From: Hofstenia miamia
Taxonomy: Eukaryota; Xenacoelomorpha; Acoela
Direction: 5' to 3'
Assembly: GCA_004352715.1 (NCBI GenBank)
Contig: SCFE01000063.1
Span: forward strand, 1,580,058-1,644,057
Length of the DNA stretch: 64,000 bases
Positions 38,401 through 48,299 of this stretch are shown in pieces. Under the pieces are notes generated by a model. The model was not told the DNA's origin. It searched no databases and worked only from the letters and a program-made list of their open reading frames with translations. Each line of letters begins with the position of its first letter. The stretch's first letter is position 1. The position numbers and the translations under genes are program-made.

Positions 38401-41400
38401 TCCCCTATTAGTGGAGTATATCCTAATACAGCAAAACTATCTTTGATAAAACCTCTTTTAAAGAAACAATGTTTGGATTAGAATCTTTTATCAAACTACA
38501 GACCAGTATCAAATTTATGTTACGTTATCAATTTTATGGAAGCAGATGTTGCAAACCAGATTAATTCATATATCAACCAAAATAATTTACTACAAGAATT
38601 TCAATCTGCATATAGAAGACGATTCTCAGTTCAAACTGCATTAATCAATGTATTTGATGATATTCTTCTTGCCCTTGATAATGGCAAATGTGCAGTTCGA
38701 AGTCTTATTGATGTACATCTTAATCCAAGCATTCAGAAAGCACACAGTCCAGTCATTAAAAATCTTGAATGTCTATTGGACTAATCCCTTAAAATTGAAG
38801 CTCACATTAAGTCTACAACAAATGTTGTAGATATTACCTGCGTAATGCGAGATATCTTTCATTAGAAAATATTAATATAATCGTTCAACCTATGATTTCT
38901 TTCAGGTTAGATTTTAGCGACAGCATTTTTATGGCCTACCTGATAATCAAATGCAAAGTCTTCAGTAAGTCCAAAATGATTGTTCCTGTTCAATTTTCTG
39001 AGAAATTCAAATGTATATTAAATGTGCATTTGAATACACTTTGTAAAAATGCGCAAGACAAATGTTAAATATACTATTGTTATTATTATTATCTCATTAA
39101 TTTCTCACAGCTTCATGCTGGTATTCCTCTCAGCTGAGGAAACTCACCAGTTTCCAGGAATTCTGAGAGATTTTCTCAGGACTCTAGCTGTTTCTAACAA
39201 TGCTGCCGTCTGTACTACTAACCCTTCCCACTGTTAATCTCAATTCTTTCAAGTATCTTTTATGTTTCTTACTCACTGCTTCTACGACTACTGGGACTAC
39301 TTCGACCTTCTTTAACTTCCACAGTCTCTCTGTATCCTCTTCCAAGTCTATCTTCTCTTTCTCCTTGCTTTCTACATTCCTGTACTTTGTTATTGCTATG
39401 TCTATCACTATTCCCAATCTTTCCTCTTTGTCTACCACTACTATGCCTGGCCTCTGTGCTTCTATCACCTGGCTGATCTGTACGTTGAAGTCCCACAGTA
39501 CCTTAATCTCCTCATTCTCTATGACCCCTGCAGCTTGTGCTCATACCACTTGTCTCCTGCTTCTAACCCATGCTCCCTGCTCAAACTCCAGTGTAACATT
39601 TGTCCCACCTTGTTGTGCCTGAACTTATACTCATTCCGTGCCAATTTCTCACACCCTGCTATCAGATGATCTACTGTTTCACCCCCCTCTTACATAGCCT
39701 ACACTTATCACTTCCTTCCATTCTTCTGTCTATATGCTTCTTCACCCAGTTTGTTCTTATTGCTTGCTCCTGTGCTGTCATTATCAGTGCTTCTCTTTCT
39801 CTTTTTAGTCCTGCCTTCTTTAACCACTTGTTGCTCTCTTCTCTGTAACACATTTCTTTGTTCCACCAGTATTCTCCCTGCATTGCCTTCTGCCTATACC
39901 CTGTTTGTCTCTCTGATTTTATCCTACTCTGGTATACATTCTTTCCTTCACTCTCAATTCTTATCTTCCTTAACTCATTATTGACCTCCAGTAGGGACCT
40001 CTTAGGTTGTTCTTCTACATATTCCTTTACATATTATTATTATTATTATTATTAATGCATTATTATTTCAATTAATAGGAAAAATATTTGTGCAAAGTTT
40101 TCCTTTAATATCATTATTAAATTCCGAGTTAGAGAGGAGGATGGGAGGAATTCCTCTCTCCCCAGACCCAAGGAGCCCAAAAAGCCCATGGCTATTTAAT
40201 GAAAACTCGGAGTTACGCCCAACTTTTTAGAAAATATTTTGACATTCATATTTTGCTGCCATGACGCTTTATGTACCTACATTTCTGTTCACTTTTCATT
40301 ATTTCTTGCACCACCACTACAAGATGCCTCCAAGGAAGTATTTTTCGTAATCCTTATTCAATAAAACAAAGTTTTCATGCTGATTCATGATTGGTTTTCA
40401 GCTAATTATAGGGTCAACGTGTTCTCACAAGCTTATGTCCACTTTCCTCTTAACTGCACTATTATTATTGTTGGTCTATATCAATGACACCTCAAATAAT
40501 ACCGATGTGTTACTATGTTGCGCGATTGGTTTAATTCAGAAAAATATAATTAATTTTCTGTTGTAGAATAAGCCGATGCTTGCATTCGGGACAGTATCAA
40601 AGAAAAATGAGGATGTAATTTTATGATATCTCTTCCTCTATGGACATCAGGATTAAGCGGGCTTAAATCAGGCCAGGTCAGAATTAATCTCTAATTTTGA
40701 TGGTCAGAATGAACTACTTATTTTGTAATCTTTTAAAATTTGTTCCGAAATTACAATAAAGTTATTAGATTTTACTTTGAACATTTTTTACCTTTTTATA
40801 AAATCCTGAGAAAGGTTTATTAGACATGTTATGCACCTGACCTGTATTCACAGATATATTTACGATGTCTAAGCTACAATCATATAGTATATCCGTATCT
40901 TAACCTTGAAAGTTTTCCTTGTGATAATCTTACTGTTACTTTTTTATTTTGTAATAATTTATGTTGGTGATTCTTGGCCTTGTAGGTATTACATATATTG
41001 TTTTTTATGTACAGCATACCTAAGAAAAGATAACGTGCCTTATGTACATTCATTTAAGAAAAGCCTGTTGGAACTTAAATCGGTCGCAGTACGAAACAAC
41101 TTCGAGTTTTCATTTTTAAATATAATGGTTTGAAAAGTGTTATGAATTTGAATTGCATGTTTTATTTTAAAAAATGTTGCAGTGTTAAATAAATTGTTTT
41201 GGTGTCATTATATTGCAGAGGAATTTCATAGACACTGCAATGTGCACTGTAAATGCTGCAAATCATGCAAATCCTTTTTCAGGATATTGTATTAATTTAA
41301 ATAAAAGCTAAGCTCCACATATTATCACAGTTTATCAACATTTCTTATTTTATGTTAAATCCTTTAACATTAAAAAAACTACAGAAAAAACTTCTTCGTC

Positions 41401-41754
41401 AAGGAAAACATTTTTAAAAACCAATTATCCATATAATTTCTGAAACTTTATTGTTATTTTATGATTAGCTATTTAATAACCGTAGGAAACATAAGTAAAT
41501 ACTAATATTTTCATATATTTAGTAGTATTGTGAAAGCACTGGTTATTTCCTGTTTTCTCCAAATTGTTTGTCCAACACCAAGATCCTTTATATCGCTTCT
41601 AGTGAGACATAATATACTAAAGATTCCGACGTCGTTATATTTAGCAGCTAATGTCCCATTTCTACTTACATCGCATTCTTTCAACTCGTATTTATTCATG
41701 ATGTCTTGGTCCCTATTGAAGAAACAGTATCGAAAAATTATTTGCTTTGCTTAG
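33003..41754 (+). CDS. Rhodopsin-family G-protein-coupled receptor, four exons
   Basis: Exons 33003-33292, 33917-34064, 35474-35676 and 41523-41754 join with matching phases (2, 0, 2) and GT-AG borders to 873 bases, 290 residues. Seven membrane helices follow in order. TM1 has GILSN. TM2 has NILLAD with the conserved aspartate (60). TM3 carries a cysteine at 85 or 89 and ends ATERF in place of DRY (107-108). TM4 has VAWVISF. The second extracellular loop has a cysteine at 159. TM5 has a proline, TM6 has VCPTP in place of CWxP, and TM7 has HSFNSYLF in place of NPxxY. An N-glycosylation site (NST) lies at residue 3. The third cytoplasmic loop and C-tail are very short. Intron 3 spans 5.8 kb and is full of retroelements. 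The ligand is unknown; peptide or orphan receptor is likely. Confidence 0.82.
34305..34906. mobile_element. hAT-like non-autonomous element in GPCR intron 2
   Basis: The left end TAGTGTTG and the reverse complement of the right end TAGCGTTG agree at 7 of 8 bases. Flanking octamers CTATTAAC and CTAATAGC agree at 6 of 8, compatible with a worn 8-base hAT duplication. TTCGAATATT-type strings near both ends are common in such elements. It has no coding potential. Confidence 0.45.
35372..35459. repeat. Compound (TA)n/(AAAT)n microsatellite next to a splice acceptor
   Basis: Alternating blocks of TA and AAAT repeats, three of the first and two of the second kind, end 14 bases before the AG of GPCR exon 3 (35472-35473). 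They replace the usual pyrimidine-rich tract. Confidence 0.9.
36780..39060 (+). mobile_element. Decayed LINE (CR1/L2-like) in GPCR intron 3
   Basis: The order along the plus strand is as follows. An ORF1-like piece at about 36850-37210 reads FKSRIKVIGIPE, then DLKNICSLNKLGKYNPNKIR and ILIDVGSEWN. An endonuclease piece at 37264-37521 contains IVIMGDFNCHID. A linker near 37850 resembles PWYNSDLKVLKTxRRTLERI. RT at about 38490-38730 reads LSNYRPVSNL, then LLQEFQSAYRR and DDILLALDNGK. The RT C-terminal segment at about 38790-38980 has HIKSTTNVV and SFRLDF. Numerous shifts and stops make it inactive. The first half of the endonuclease and the RT palm are lost. It is about 2.3 kb, older than the tract-flanked Dong-like element beside it. 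Confidence 0.75.
39075..40054 (-). mobile_element. Dong/R4-like LINE, 5'-truncated, between (ATT)n tracts (copy 1)
   Basis: Minus-strand frames from 40030 to 39184 encode the C-terminal end of a restriction-like-endonuclease LINE. There is QGEYWWNKEMCYREESNKWL and IRTNWVKKHIDRR. The CCHC cluster is DKCRLC, then after a frameshift HLIAGC. The endonuclease core is QRPGIVVVDKEERLGIVIDI with downstream SKEKEKID and ERLWKLKKVEVVPVVV. The family has RPDIV, so the catalytic aspartate is glycine here. (ATT)n runs at 39075-39092 and 40033-40054 bound the insertion. Dong-type elements are known to insert in TAA repeats and to end in them. Confidence 0.75.
40060..41522. other. Distal part of GPCR intron 3
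   Basis: AT-rich. A 75-codon frame at 40906-41133 has a hydrophobic stretch (FLVIILLLLFYFVIIYV) but no GPCR motif, and it is not needed by the phases of the receptor model. Nothing else is recognised. Confidence 0.5.
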
Positions 41755-42655
41755 CAACTTCGTCATATTTGTAAATTCAGTTTAATATTATTTTTATTCA
41801 CAAACAAATACAATATCTTCTTCCAAATCTATATAGGCTAAAAAGTTACTTATCAAAATGCTGAAATAGGTGTTAAATACAATGCACATAGTATTTTCAA
41901 ACAGTCCTTATAATGTAGTTAAGCGGAAATTTATATTATAAATTTTCTTTGTTACAATGTAAGTATTCTATCACTACCTTAGTATATGCATTATATGCAA
42001 TTTCCGACAAATCACCTTTCTAATTTGAAAATTGCTTCTGTCGATGTTATTTATTGTATACTGATAACTATTGTGATTGGCGCTTTATTTAAATGACGTA
42101 GAAACTTCTTTACTGTGTACATGCTTTATTTTACCATATTGAGAGTCAATAAAGTTTTTAAATTGCGGAATTTTTGAAAAAATCGAGAATGCAACTAATT
42201 TTTCATATCATTATAAGTGTATAAGATTGTCAACCAAAAATGAGTAACATATTAAGTTTTACGGCTGGACAAAGCATACCGTGAGCTATGAGTTCAGTGC
42301 TATAGCTTTTTCACGACTGTATTCTTCAGCATTTCTTCGTAATATACTTCTGATCATTTAAATCTAAAAACAATTAAATTTGGTAAAGCTAAGTATAATA
42401 AAAAATTTATATTATTCAATATCGGAATAGATAAAATTGGAAAAGCAATTTAAAAAAATATATATTATTTAAGAAAAATTTGAAAACATTCATGTAGAGA
42501 ACAACATCAATTATCTGACTAACTATAGAACAAGATAAAATAAGTGATCTATTATTCAGATAAATGTTTACAATTATATAACTGATAATTTTTTCTGAAT
42601 AATGTCAATAAATTCTCACAACACATATATTATTTAATGTAAATATCATTTTGTA
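41755..42655. other. Intergenic downstream of the GPCR
   Basis: AT-rich, no reading frame above background; no close AATAAA follows the receptor stop codon. Confidence 0.55.
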
Positions 42656-42659
42656 TTTT

Positions 42660-42745
42660 CTATGAGGCTATTTAATAAGTCATCAGTTTTGTAATTGTCA
42701 AACACTCATTAAATAAAGACTTTCTTATTCTTATTCTTATGCTTA
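42660..42745 (+). mobile_element. LINE 3' end with (TTATTC)n tail (candidate)
   Basis: The text CATTAAATAAAGACTTTCTT runs into ATTCTTATTCTTATGC, the form of a LINE 3' UTR with an AATAAA-like signal and a short microsatellite tail. No coding part remains. Confidence 0.4.
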
Positions 42746-43347
42746 TATATATAGAAATCACAAATTACTAAATAGCAAATCTTCCATGCTATGGATAAAT
42801 TACTCTATTACTATTTTAATAACGAGTTATCGTATAGACATTGTCAAAAAATTTGTATTCTAGCCTTTATTTAAAACGAAATATATTTTGCTTAACCTTA
42901 AACAGCCGGGGATTTTTGAAAAATTTCATGATCTTATAAACAATTTTTTTAAACGCTTATAGGTCAATAACTATTAAAACTATATAAATATTGGAAAAAC
43001 TGTTTGTCCTTTAATACGGACTCCATGCTGCTTAAGGAAGATTTTTAGATGCTTTCTCAGTGTTATTAATTTCCTTCGGGTAACTAATTCCAAATTTGAA
43101 TTGCGACAATAATGACGAATTTCTTTAAAACTTTTGTATTATACTTAACACATGTTAAAATTTTGATTTCGAAGTTTGTTTATGAGTAAATACCAGCATT
43201 AAATCATATTATAGCAATGCTGTTTTTGAATTAGCTTGAAGAATGTCAGCAAGGTATTTAATATGACGAGTAGTTTTGGAAAAAGAATTGACCTCAAAAT
43301 GTAATGCATATAGGTTTCGATGAGTTTTTTCCTGAGATATTTAATGC

Positions 43348-44082
43348 TAGGGCAACCAAAATATGACCTAAAAACATAAAAAATATGACCTTACGATACC
43401 AATTTATGACCTTTTCAAGACCTAATGATTTATTCAAAAAATTGTATATCAAGGTATCAAAGATTTATTGATGTAGATCTTATATTCTATTTTAGTACAA
43501 CATCATGTACCCCTCAATGTTTTCAGTTTTGAAGTTTCGGTTTTTAGCAAGTAACTTTATTAACATGCTGAAGCTTATTTCTGCTGAAACAGATATGGGA
43601 CAGCAGTTCTGGAGAACAGCATAAATAGCCGGCGGTACTTCATTTCTCGAATAATTCCTAATGTCTTTAATTCATTTTTATTAACACGTTTTTGAAAATA
43701 AGTTGATATATGACATGGGTCGTCGCCAAAGAAAATAGGAAGTTGTTTCGCAATTTTCCAAAAATCCGACAATTTCAATGATGCACTTTCTAGTTTATCA
43801 AGAACAAAAGGATTTTTGGACATATCTTTCATTTTAATTGAAATGTATTTAGGAAATTTTGGCATGATGAAGTAGACATTGAAAACACCACAACGTGTAA
43901 ACATGACTAAATAAAATATTGGCCTGGCTCATCTAAAGAAACATCAATCCTTGACGGAAGAGGTTTAGCAGAAATTGAGCTAGTATGACCTTATTAGCAA
44001 AAATATGACAAATGACTTGAAAATTGAAAAAATATTACTTTTATGTGATCGTATATGACTTTATGACTTTTTGGTTGCCCTC
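43348..44082. mobile_element. hAT element with inverted ends and 8-base target duplication
   Basis: The ends read TAGGGCAACCAAAA on the left and, reverse-complemented, GAGGGCAACCAAAA on the right. Flanking octamers TTTAATGC (43340-43347) and TTTATTGC (44083-44090) differ at one base, as expected of an 8-base hAT duplication. Subterminal ATATGACCT strings recur at the left, with ATATGACTTT at the right. At 735 bases it carries only one 109-codon minus-strand frame and is non-autonomous. Confidence 0.75.
43575..43904 (-). pseudogene. Internal frame of the hAT element, probable transposase piece
   Basis: 109 codons without a recognised domain (KISxFPKYISIKMKDM-like basic start, then SDFWKIAKQLPIFFGDDP). 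Its position centred in the hAT element suggests a surviving transposase segment. No BED finger or dimerisation domain is visible. Function unassigned. Confidence 0.4.
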
Positions 44083-44169
44083 TTTATTGCATGTTTTAAT
44101 TGAATATCAAAATTTTTCATAAAGCACATCGCTTAAGTCAGTAAATATAGTGTTTGTGAAATTAGGTAA

Positions 44170-44490
44170 ATCATAATAATACCATGGAAGAATTGAATTC
44201 ATTATCAACTTGTATATCGAAATTCATTGAATTGAATGCCTTACTTAAATCTAGTAATGCTACACAACTGCAAATATTAGACTTAATTTGTTGCGTGATC
44301 GATAAAATTGCGTCCTGGGTGCTATGCCCAGCACGAAAACCAAATTGCTTATTCGATAGAATATTTTCATATTTTAGGAATGCGTTTATTTGAATATACA
44401 AGTTTTTCAAAAAGTTTGCTAAAAGGATGTGTAATGCAAATGGGTCTATAATTTTTTTCGTTTCGGTTGTCACCTTTCTTATATATTGTA
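44170..44490 (-). mobile_element. LINE RT fragment
   Basis: Minus-strand text YKKGDNRNEKNYRPICIT, then PFSKLFEKLVY and, after a shift, ILSNKQFGFRAGHSTQDAIL and VALLDLSKAFNSMN matches RT blocks 1-3 of Jockey/CR1-like LINEs (first catalytic aspartate in LLDLSKAF). The catalytic xADD block is missing. Confidence 0.8.
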
Positions 44491-44501
44491 ATATAATCAT
44501 C

Positions 44502-44875
44502 ATTATTATTATTATTATTATTATTTCTTCTCACAGCTTCATGCTGGTATCTCTCTCAGCTCAGGGAACTCACCAGTTCCCAGGGAGTCTGAGAGCTTTC
44601 CTCAGGACTCTAGCTGTTCCTAACAGTGCTGCCTTCTGTGCTCCCAACTCCTCCAAATATCTCTTATGCTTCTTACTTACGGCTCCTAGTGCCCTTACTA
44701 CTACCGGGACTACTTTAACCTTCAATTTCCACAGCCTTTCTATTTCCTCTGCCAACTCCCTGTACTTGTCTATCTTCTCTTTCTCCTTGCTTTCTATATT
44801 CCTGTCCTTTGGTACTGTTATGTCTATCACTATTTCCAATCTTTTCTCTTTGTCTACTACTACTATGTCTACTAT
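44502..44875 (-). mobile_element. Dong/R4-like LINE 3' fragment (copy 2)
   Basis: It shares its 3' end with the copy at 39075 (GAAGCTGTGAGAA followed by the (AAT)n tail at 44526-44502). Minus-strand frame 44914-44570 reads VVVDKEKRLEIVIDITVPKD, then ERLWKLKVKVVPVVVRALG, LEELGAQKAALL and LGTARVLRKALRLPGNW. The truncation lies just inside the endonuclease core. Confidence 0.75.
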
Positions 44876-45720
44876 TACTATTGTAGATATTTTTGATGTG
44901 AATATTAAGTACAAGTTTTTCAGAAGTTCTTGAAAATATTGAATTGATACTAATTGGTACTGAATTATGCAGTTTAGGCGGTTGCGATTTTGGAATTGGT
45001 GTTATTATAACAGTTATCCAAATTTTCCGGAATTTATTAGTTCTTAGCGATTCCTCAAATACATAATGAATTATTGGTGTAATTATATACGAAAATTTTT
45101 TAATAAACCAATATGGGATTCCATTGTATCCTATTCATGATTTTTTACGTTTTTCAATGCATGATATACTTGATGCACTGTTAGGGATGGGACTTCTTCA
45201 GTATCTATACTTTTAGTAATTATTTTGTTGATTTCATTTGCATCAAATTCTATATTCATCTTTGATAGTGTATTGCGGCCCATAAGTGGATTTATGGAAG
45301 CCCACTATTCTTTTGGATTTTTCCTTGAAACGCTTTTTAATCCCTTTATCAAATTCTTTAAAACACTTCATTAGCCCTACCAAAGTGTTTTTTACGTATT
45401 GATTTTTTCTCAATAAATATTAAATTTGAGGAGTCATGAAAATTGAATCCTTATTTATCATTTTAACATTATCGGTTGGACAAACACTGTCAATGCAATT
45501 CTTCATTGTCTGACGAAATAATGCAGTCCCTTCATCAATATCGTACCATATGATTTCTTCAAAGGTTTTAAAGTTTATATTATTGATTAAGCAGTTTGAT
45601 TTTTCAATGTTTTTCCATTAATATTTTAAAATGGAATTGACACTTTTTCTATAACTGTTATAAGAGAATGTTCTGCTATGAATCCAAGATGATCAGTAGA
45701 AACCTCAGCTTGAAATATAT
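44876..45720 (-). mobile_element. LINE fragment: endonuclease-RT linker and RT start
   Basis: Minus-strand text in order: NFKTFEEIIWYDIDEGTALF, NKDSIFMTPQI, FDKGIKKRFKEK, then GYNGIPYWFIKKFSYI, WITVIITPIPKSQPPKLHNS and INSIFSRTSEKLVL. This is the linker and RT blocks 0-2a of a CR1/Jockey-like LINE (PDGIPYWxIK, VTPIPK). Stops occur, for example after MTPQI. It covers the same RT block as the fragment at 44170-44490, so the two come from different copies. Confidence 0.75.
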
Positions 45721-46740
45721 AACAATTTTATATAAATTTTGATGAGAGGTTATTACATTATCTAGGTTTCATAATTTTCTTGCATTTTTATGACTGAGTT
45801 CTGTCATGCATATAGAATAACTAATCAACTAATCAACATTGAGATAATTAAAGTCACCGCCAAAAATATAGTAATGCTTTTTCCAAATCCAGGGCAGACA
45901 GATCACGCTTGACTTTTGTGGTCGTTTATTTCCAATGAAATATTAACTTGATGGTACCACCCATTTTTTGAATTAAAGAATTTATATATATTTATATCGT
46001 AACACTCAATTCACAATGGACGAAAAATAACACAACTGTGCATTTTTAAATATCAAAATGTTACGAATTGAAATTTTATCACAAACGTCTTTTAGAAATC
46101 AATAAATTAATAATTCTAATAAATTACGAAGCTCTTTCATTCATAGAATTGTTTATATTTGCACAAGCTATGAAGATATATAAAGAAATTACATCATTGA
46201 AAAAAAACTAAGAAAGAAGCAAACTCCAAATAATTTTAAAATCATAAGTTCAAATAATCTATTGAATAATATTCTAACAAATTCAGAATTTGAAAAAGAC
46301 GAATGCTCACTTTATACATAAGTTCAAAGAAATTATAAAGGAATCCATACCAAAGACTTAAGTCTTAAATTAGTAGCTGTATAAATACAGAGTAAAATCT
46401 TTATAATTAGACATCACGAAGAAAGGATTTGCTAAATATCATCTACAAAATGTGTCATGATTAATATCGGCAGATAAAACAGCAAAGATATGCTACAATA
46501 ATGACAAATATAGATTTTGCATATAAATCAAGCTGAATCTACTTTAAAGAGAGTCGAATCCTATTTATGTAATGCTAAGACTTCATCAAATTTAGATTTT
46601 AATTTTAAATCTCTATTTCCATAAGTTGAGCAAAAATTTATCAATAAGGCGACCCAATTTTGACCCAAAATTTACGATTTTTCAACTAACAATTTTTCAA
46701 TTTTGACTAAGGTAGAAACGGAGAAAACTCAATTATATTT
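45721..46740. other. Intergenic, AT-rich
   Basis: No gene or element recognised; possibly older LINE debris. Confidence 0.5.
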
Positions 46741-46878
46741 ATCACTTTCAAAAAGTTTCCCACTATAAAATTTACAAATTATTCATCAAATCACATATTT
46801 TTATATATTTTTTGAAAATTATCAATTGCCTTGGATAAAATTTTATATGTAAATTTCATATTACAGTTCTTTAAATGA

Positions 46879-47313
46879 TCAGATGGTCGAATGAATTTTG
46901 TGTTCTTTAATTCTTAATTGTAAATTCCTTGACGTTTTTCCAATGTATTGTGCACCACAGTTGCAAGTTATTTCATATATTACTTTGGAAATGTTTTCGA
47001 TCTTGGTTTCTGTTTTTAGTCCTATTATATGTCTTAGTTTATTGGTCTTTAGTATAAAGCCTATCTTTAAAAATGATGGAGTGATTCTTTTCAGATATTT
47101 CTGTAATTTAATTGATTGTATGCCTCGATATTCAATATTAAAGATGTAATTGTATAAATAATCACTTTGTTTGTTTTTAGTTTCTTGACATTGTAGTAAG
47201 TCTTCTAGTTTTTCTTTTATAATTTTATCGACTATATATGCTGGATATTCATTACGCTTTAATATATCTTTGATCTTAATGTCAAAATTTGAACAAAAAA
47301 TGAATGTTGCCAA
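46879..47313 (-). pseudogene. Inverted copy of the GIY-YIG domain
   Basis: 144 open codons on the minus strand with CNCGAQYIGKTSRNLQLRI. Except at its first few residues it has the same sequence as the plus-strand copy and lacks the frameshift of that copy, so the inverted copy is open where the main one is broken. It has no RT of its own. Confidence 0.8.
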
Positions 47314-48226
47314 AATAATGAATAAATTTCATTACTATGCTCGATATGTTGATGATATATTAGTTATATCAGAATATAATGTTAAAGACTTACTTCCTTC
47401 CTTGAATTCTTTAGATTCTGCAATTCAATTTACCATCGAAGAAGAAAACAACAAAAGACTACCATTTCTCAATATTAACATTGAAAGAATAAAGAACAAA
47501 TTTACGTCATCATACTACAGTAAACCAACTGATACAAATTTAGTAATCAACTACAATTCAAACGTACCCTTTGCATACAAAAAATCCATGATCAAAGGTC
47601 TGATACATCGACATTTCATGATTGATCACAATTACGAAGAAATTCATAAATCAATCATTAAGATCAAAGATATATTAAAGCGTAATGAATATCCAGCATA
47701 TATAGCCGATAAAATTATAAAAAAAAACTAGAAGACTTACTACAACTGTCAAGAAACTAAAAACAAACAAAGTGATTATTTATACAATTACATCTTTAAT
47801 ATTGAATATCGAGGCATACAATCAATTAAATTACAGAAATATCTGAAAAGAATCACTCCATCATTTTTAAAGATAGGCTTTATACTAAAGACCAATAAAC
47901 TAAGACATATAATAGGACTAAAAACAGAAACCAAGATCGAAAACATTTCCAAAGTAATATATGAAATAACTTGCAACTGTGGTGCACAATACATTGGAAA
48001 AACGTCAAGGAATTTACAATTAAGAATTAAAGAACACAAAATTCATTCGACCATCTCTGATCATTTAAAGAACTGTAATATGAAATTTACATATAAAATT
48101 TTATCCAAGGCAATTGATAATTTTCAACTAAGCATCATTGAATCAATTTATATAGAATTAAAGGAACCAAGCTTAAACAAAAAAGATGAATATAAATACA
48201 AACTAAATTTACCTAAGGTATTGTAA
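47300..48226 (+). pseudogene. Penelope-like RT C-terminus plus GIY-YIG endonuclease
   Basis: The RT catalytic block is YYARYVDDILVISEY (YVDD), followed by LPFLNINIERIKNKFTSSYY and YSKPTDTNLVINYNSNVPFA, typical of this class. After one frameshift near 47731 the frame continues to the endonuclease: VIYEITCNCGAQYIGKTSRN, then LQLRIKEHK, a GIY-YIG domain with the CxC zinc-binding lead-in. It ends with SIIESIYIELKEPSLNKK and TAA at 48224-48226. The domain would cut target DNA for priming. The frameshift makes this copy inactive. Confidence 0.8.
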
Positions 48227-48299
48227 AAAAATATATAAAAATATGTGATTTGATGAATAATTTGTATATTTATCACTATCAGCACAGTGGCTAAAATAG

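Larger units (their letters stand above)
46741..48290 (+). mobile_element. Penelope-like element with inverted partial copy
   Basis: The plus strand carries a Penelope-type RT end and GIY-YIG endonuclease (47300-48226). To its left, 46812-47281 is the reverse complement of 47656-48127, and 46741-46810 pairs with about 48230-48290. The right arm has about 100 extra bases (48128-48229). So the GIY-YIG half exists twice, tail outward, with about 375 bases of RT between. Penelope-like elements are known to carry terminal repeats in direct or inverted arrangement. The N-terminal half of the RT is missing. Confidence 0.8.

Noticed and set aside
40906-41133. Hydrophobic 75-codon frame considered as an extra GPCR exon
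   Set aside because: It lacks TM6/TM7 motifs, and the phase 2 end of exon 3 already fits exon 4 at 41523, which supplies both helices.
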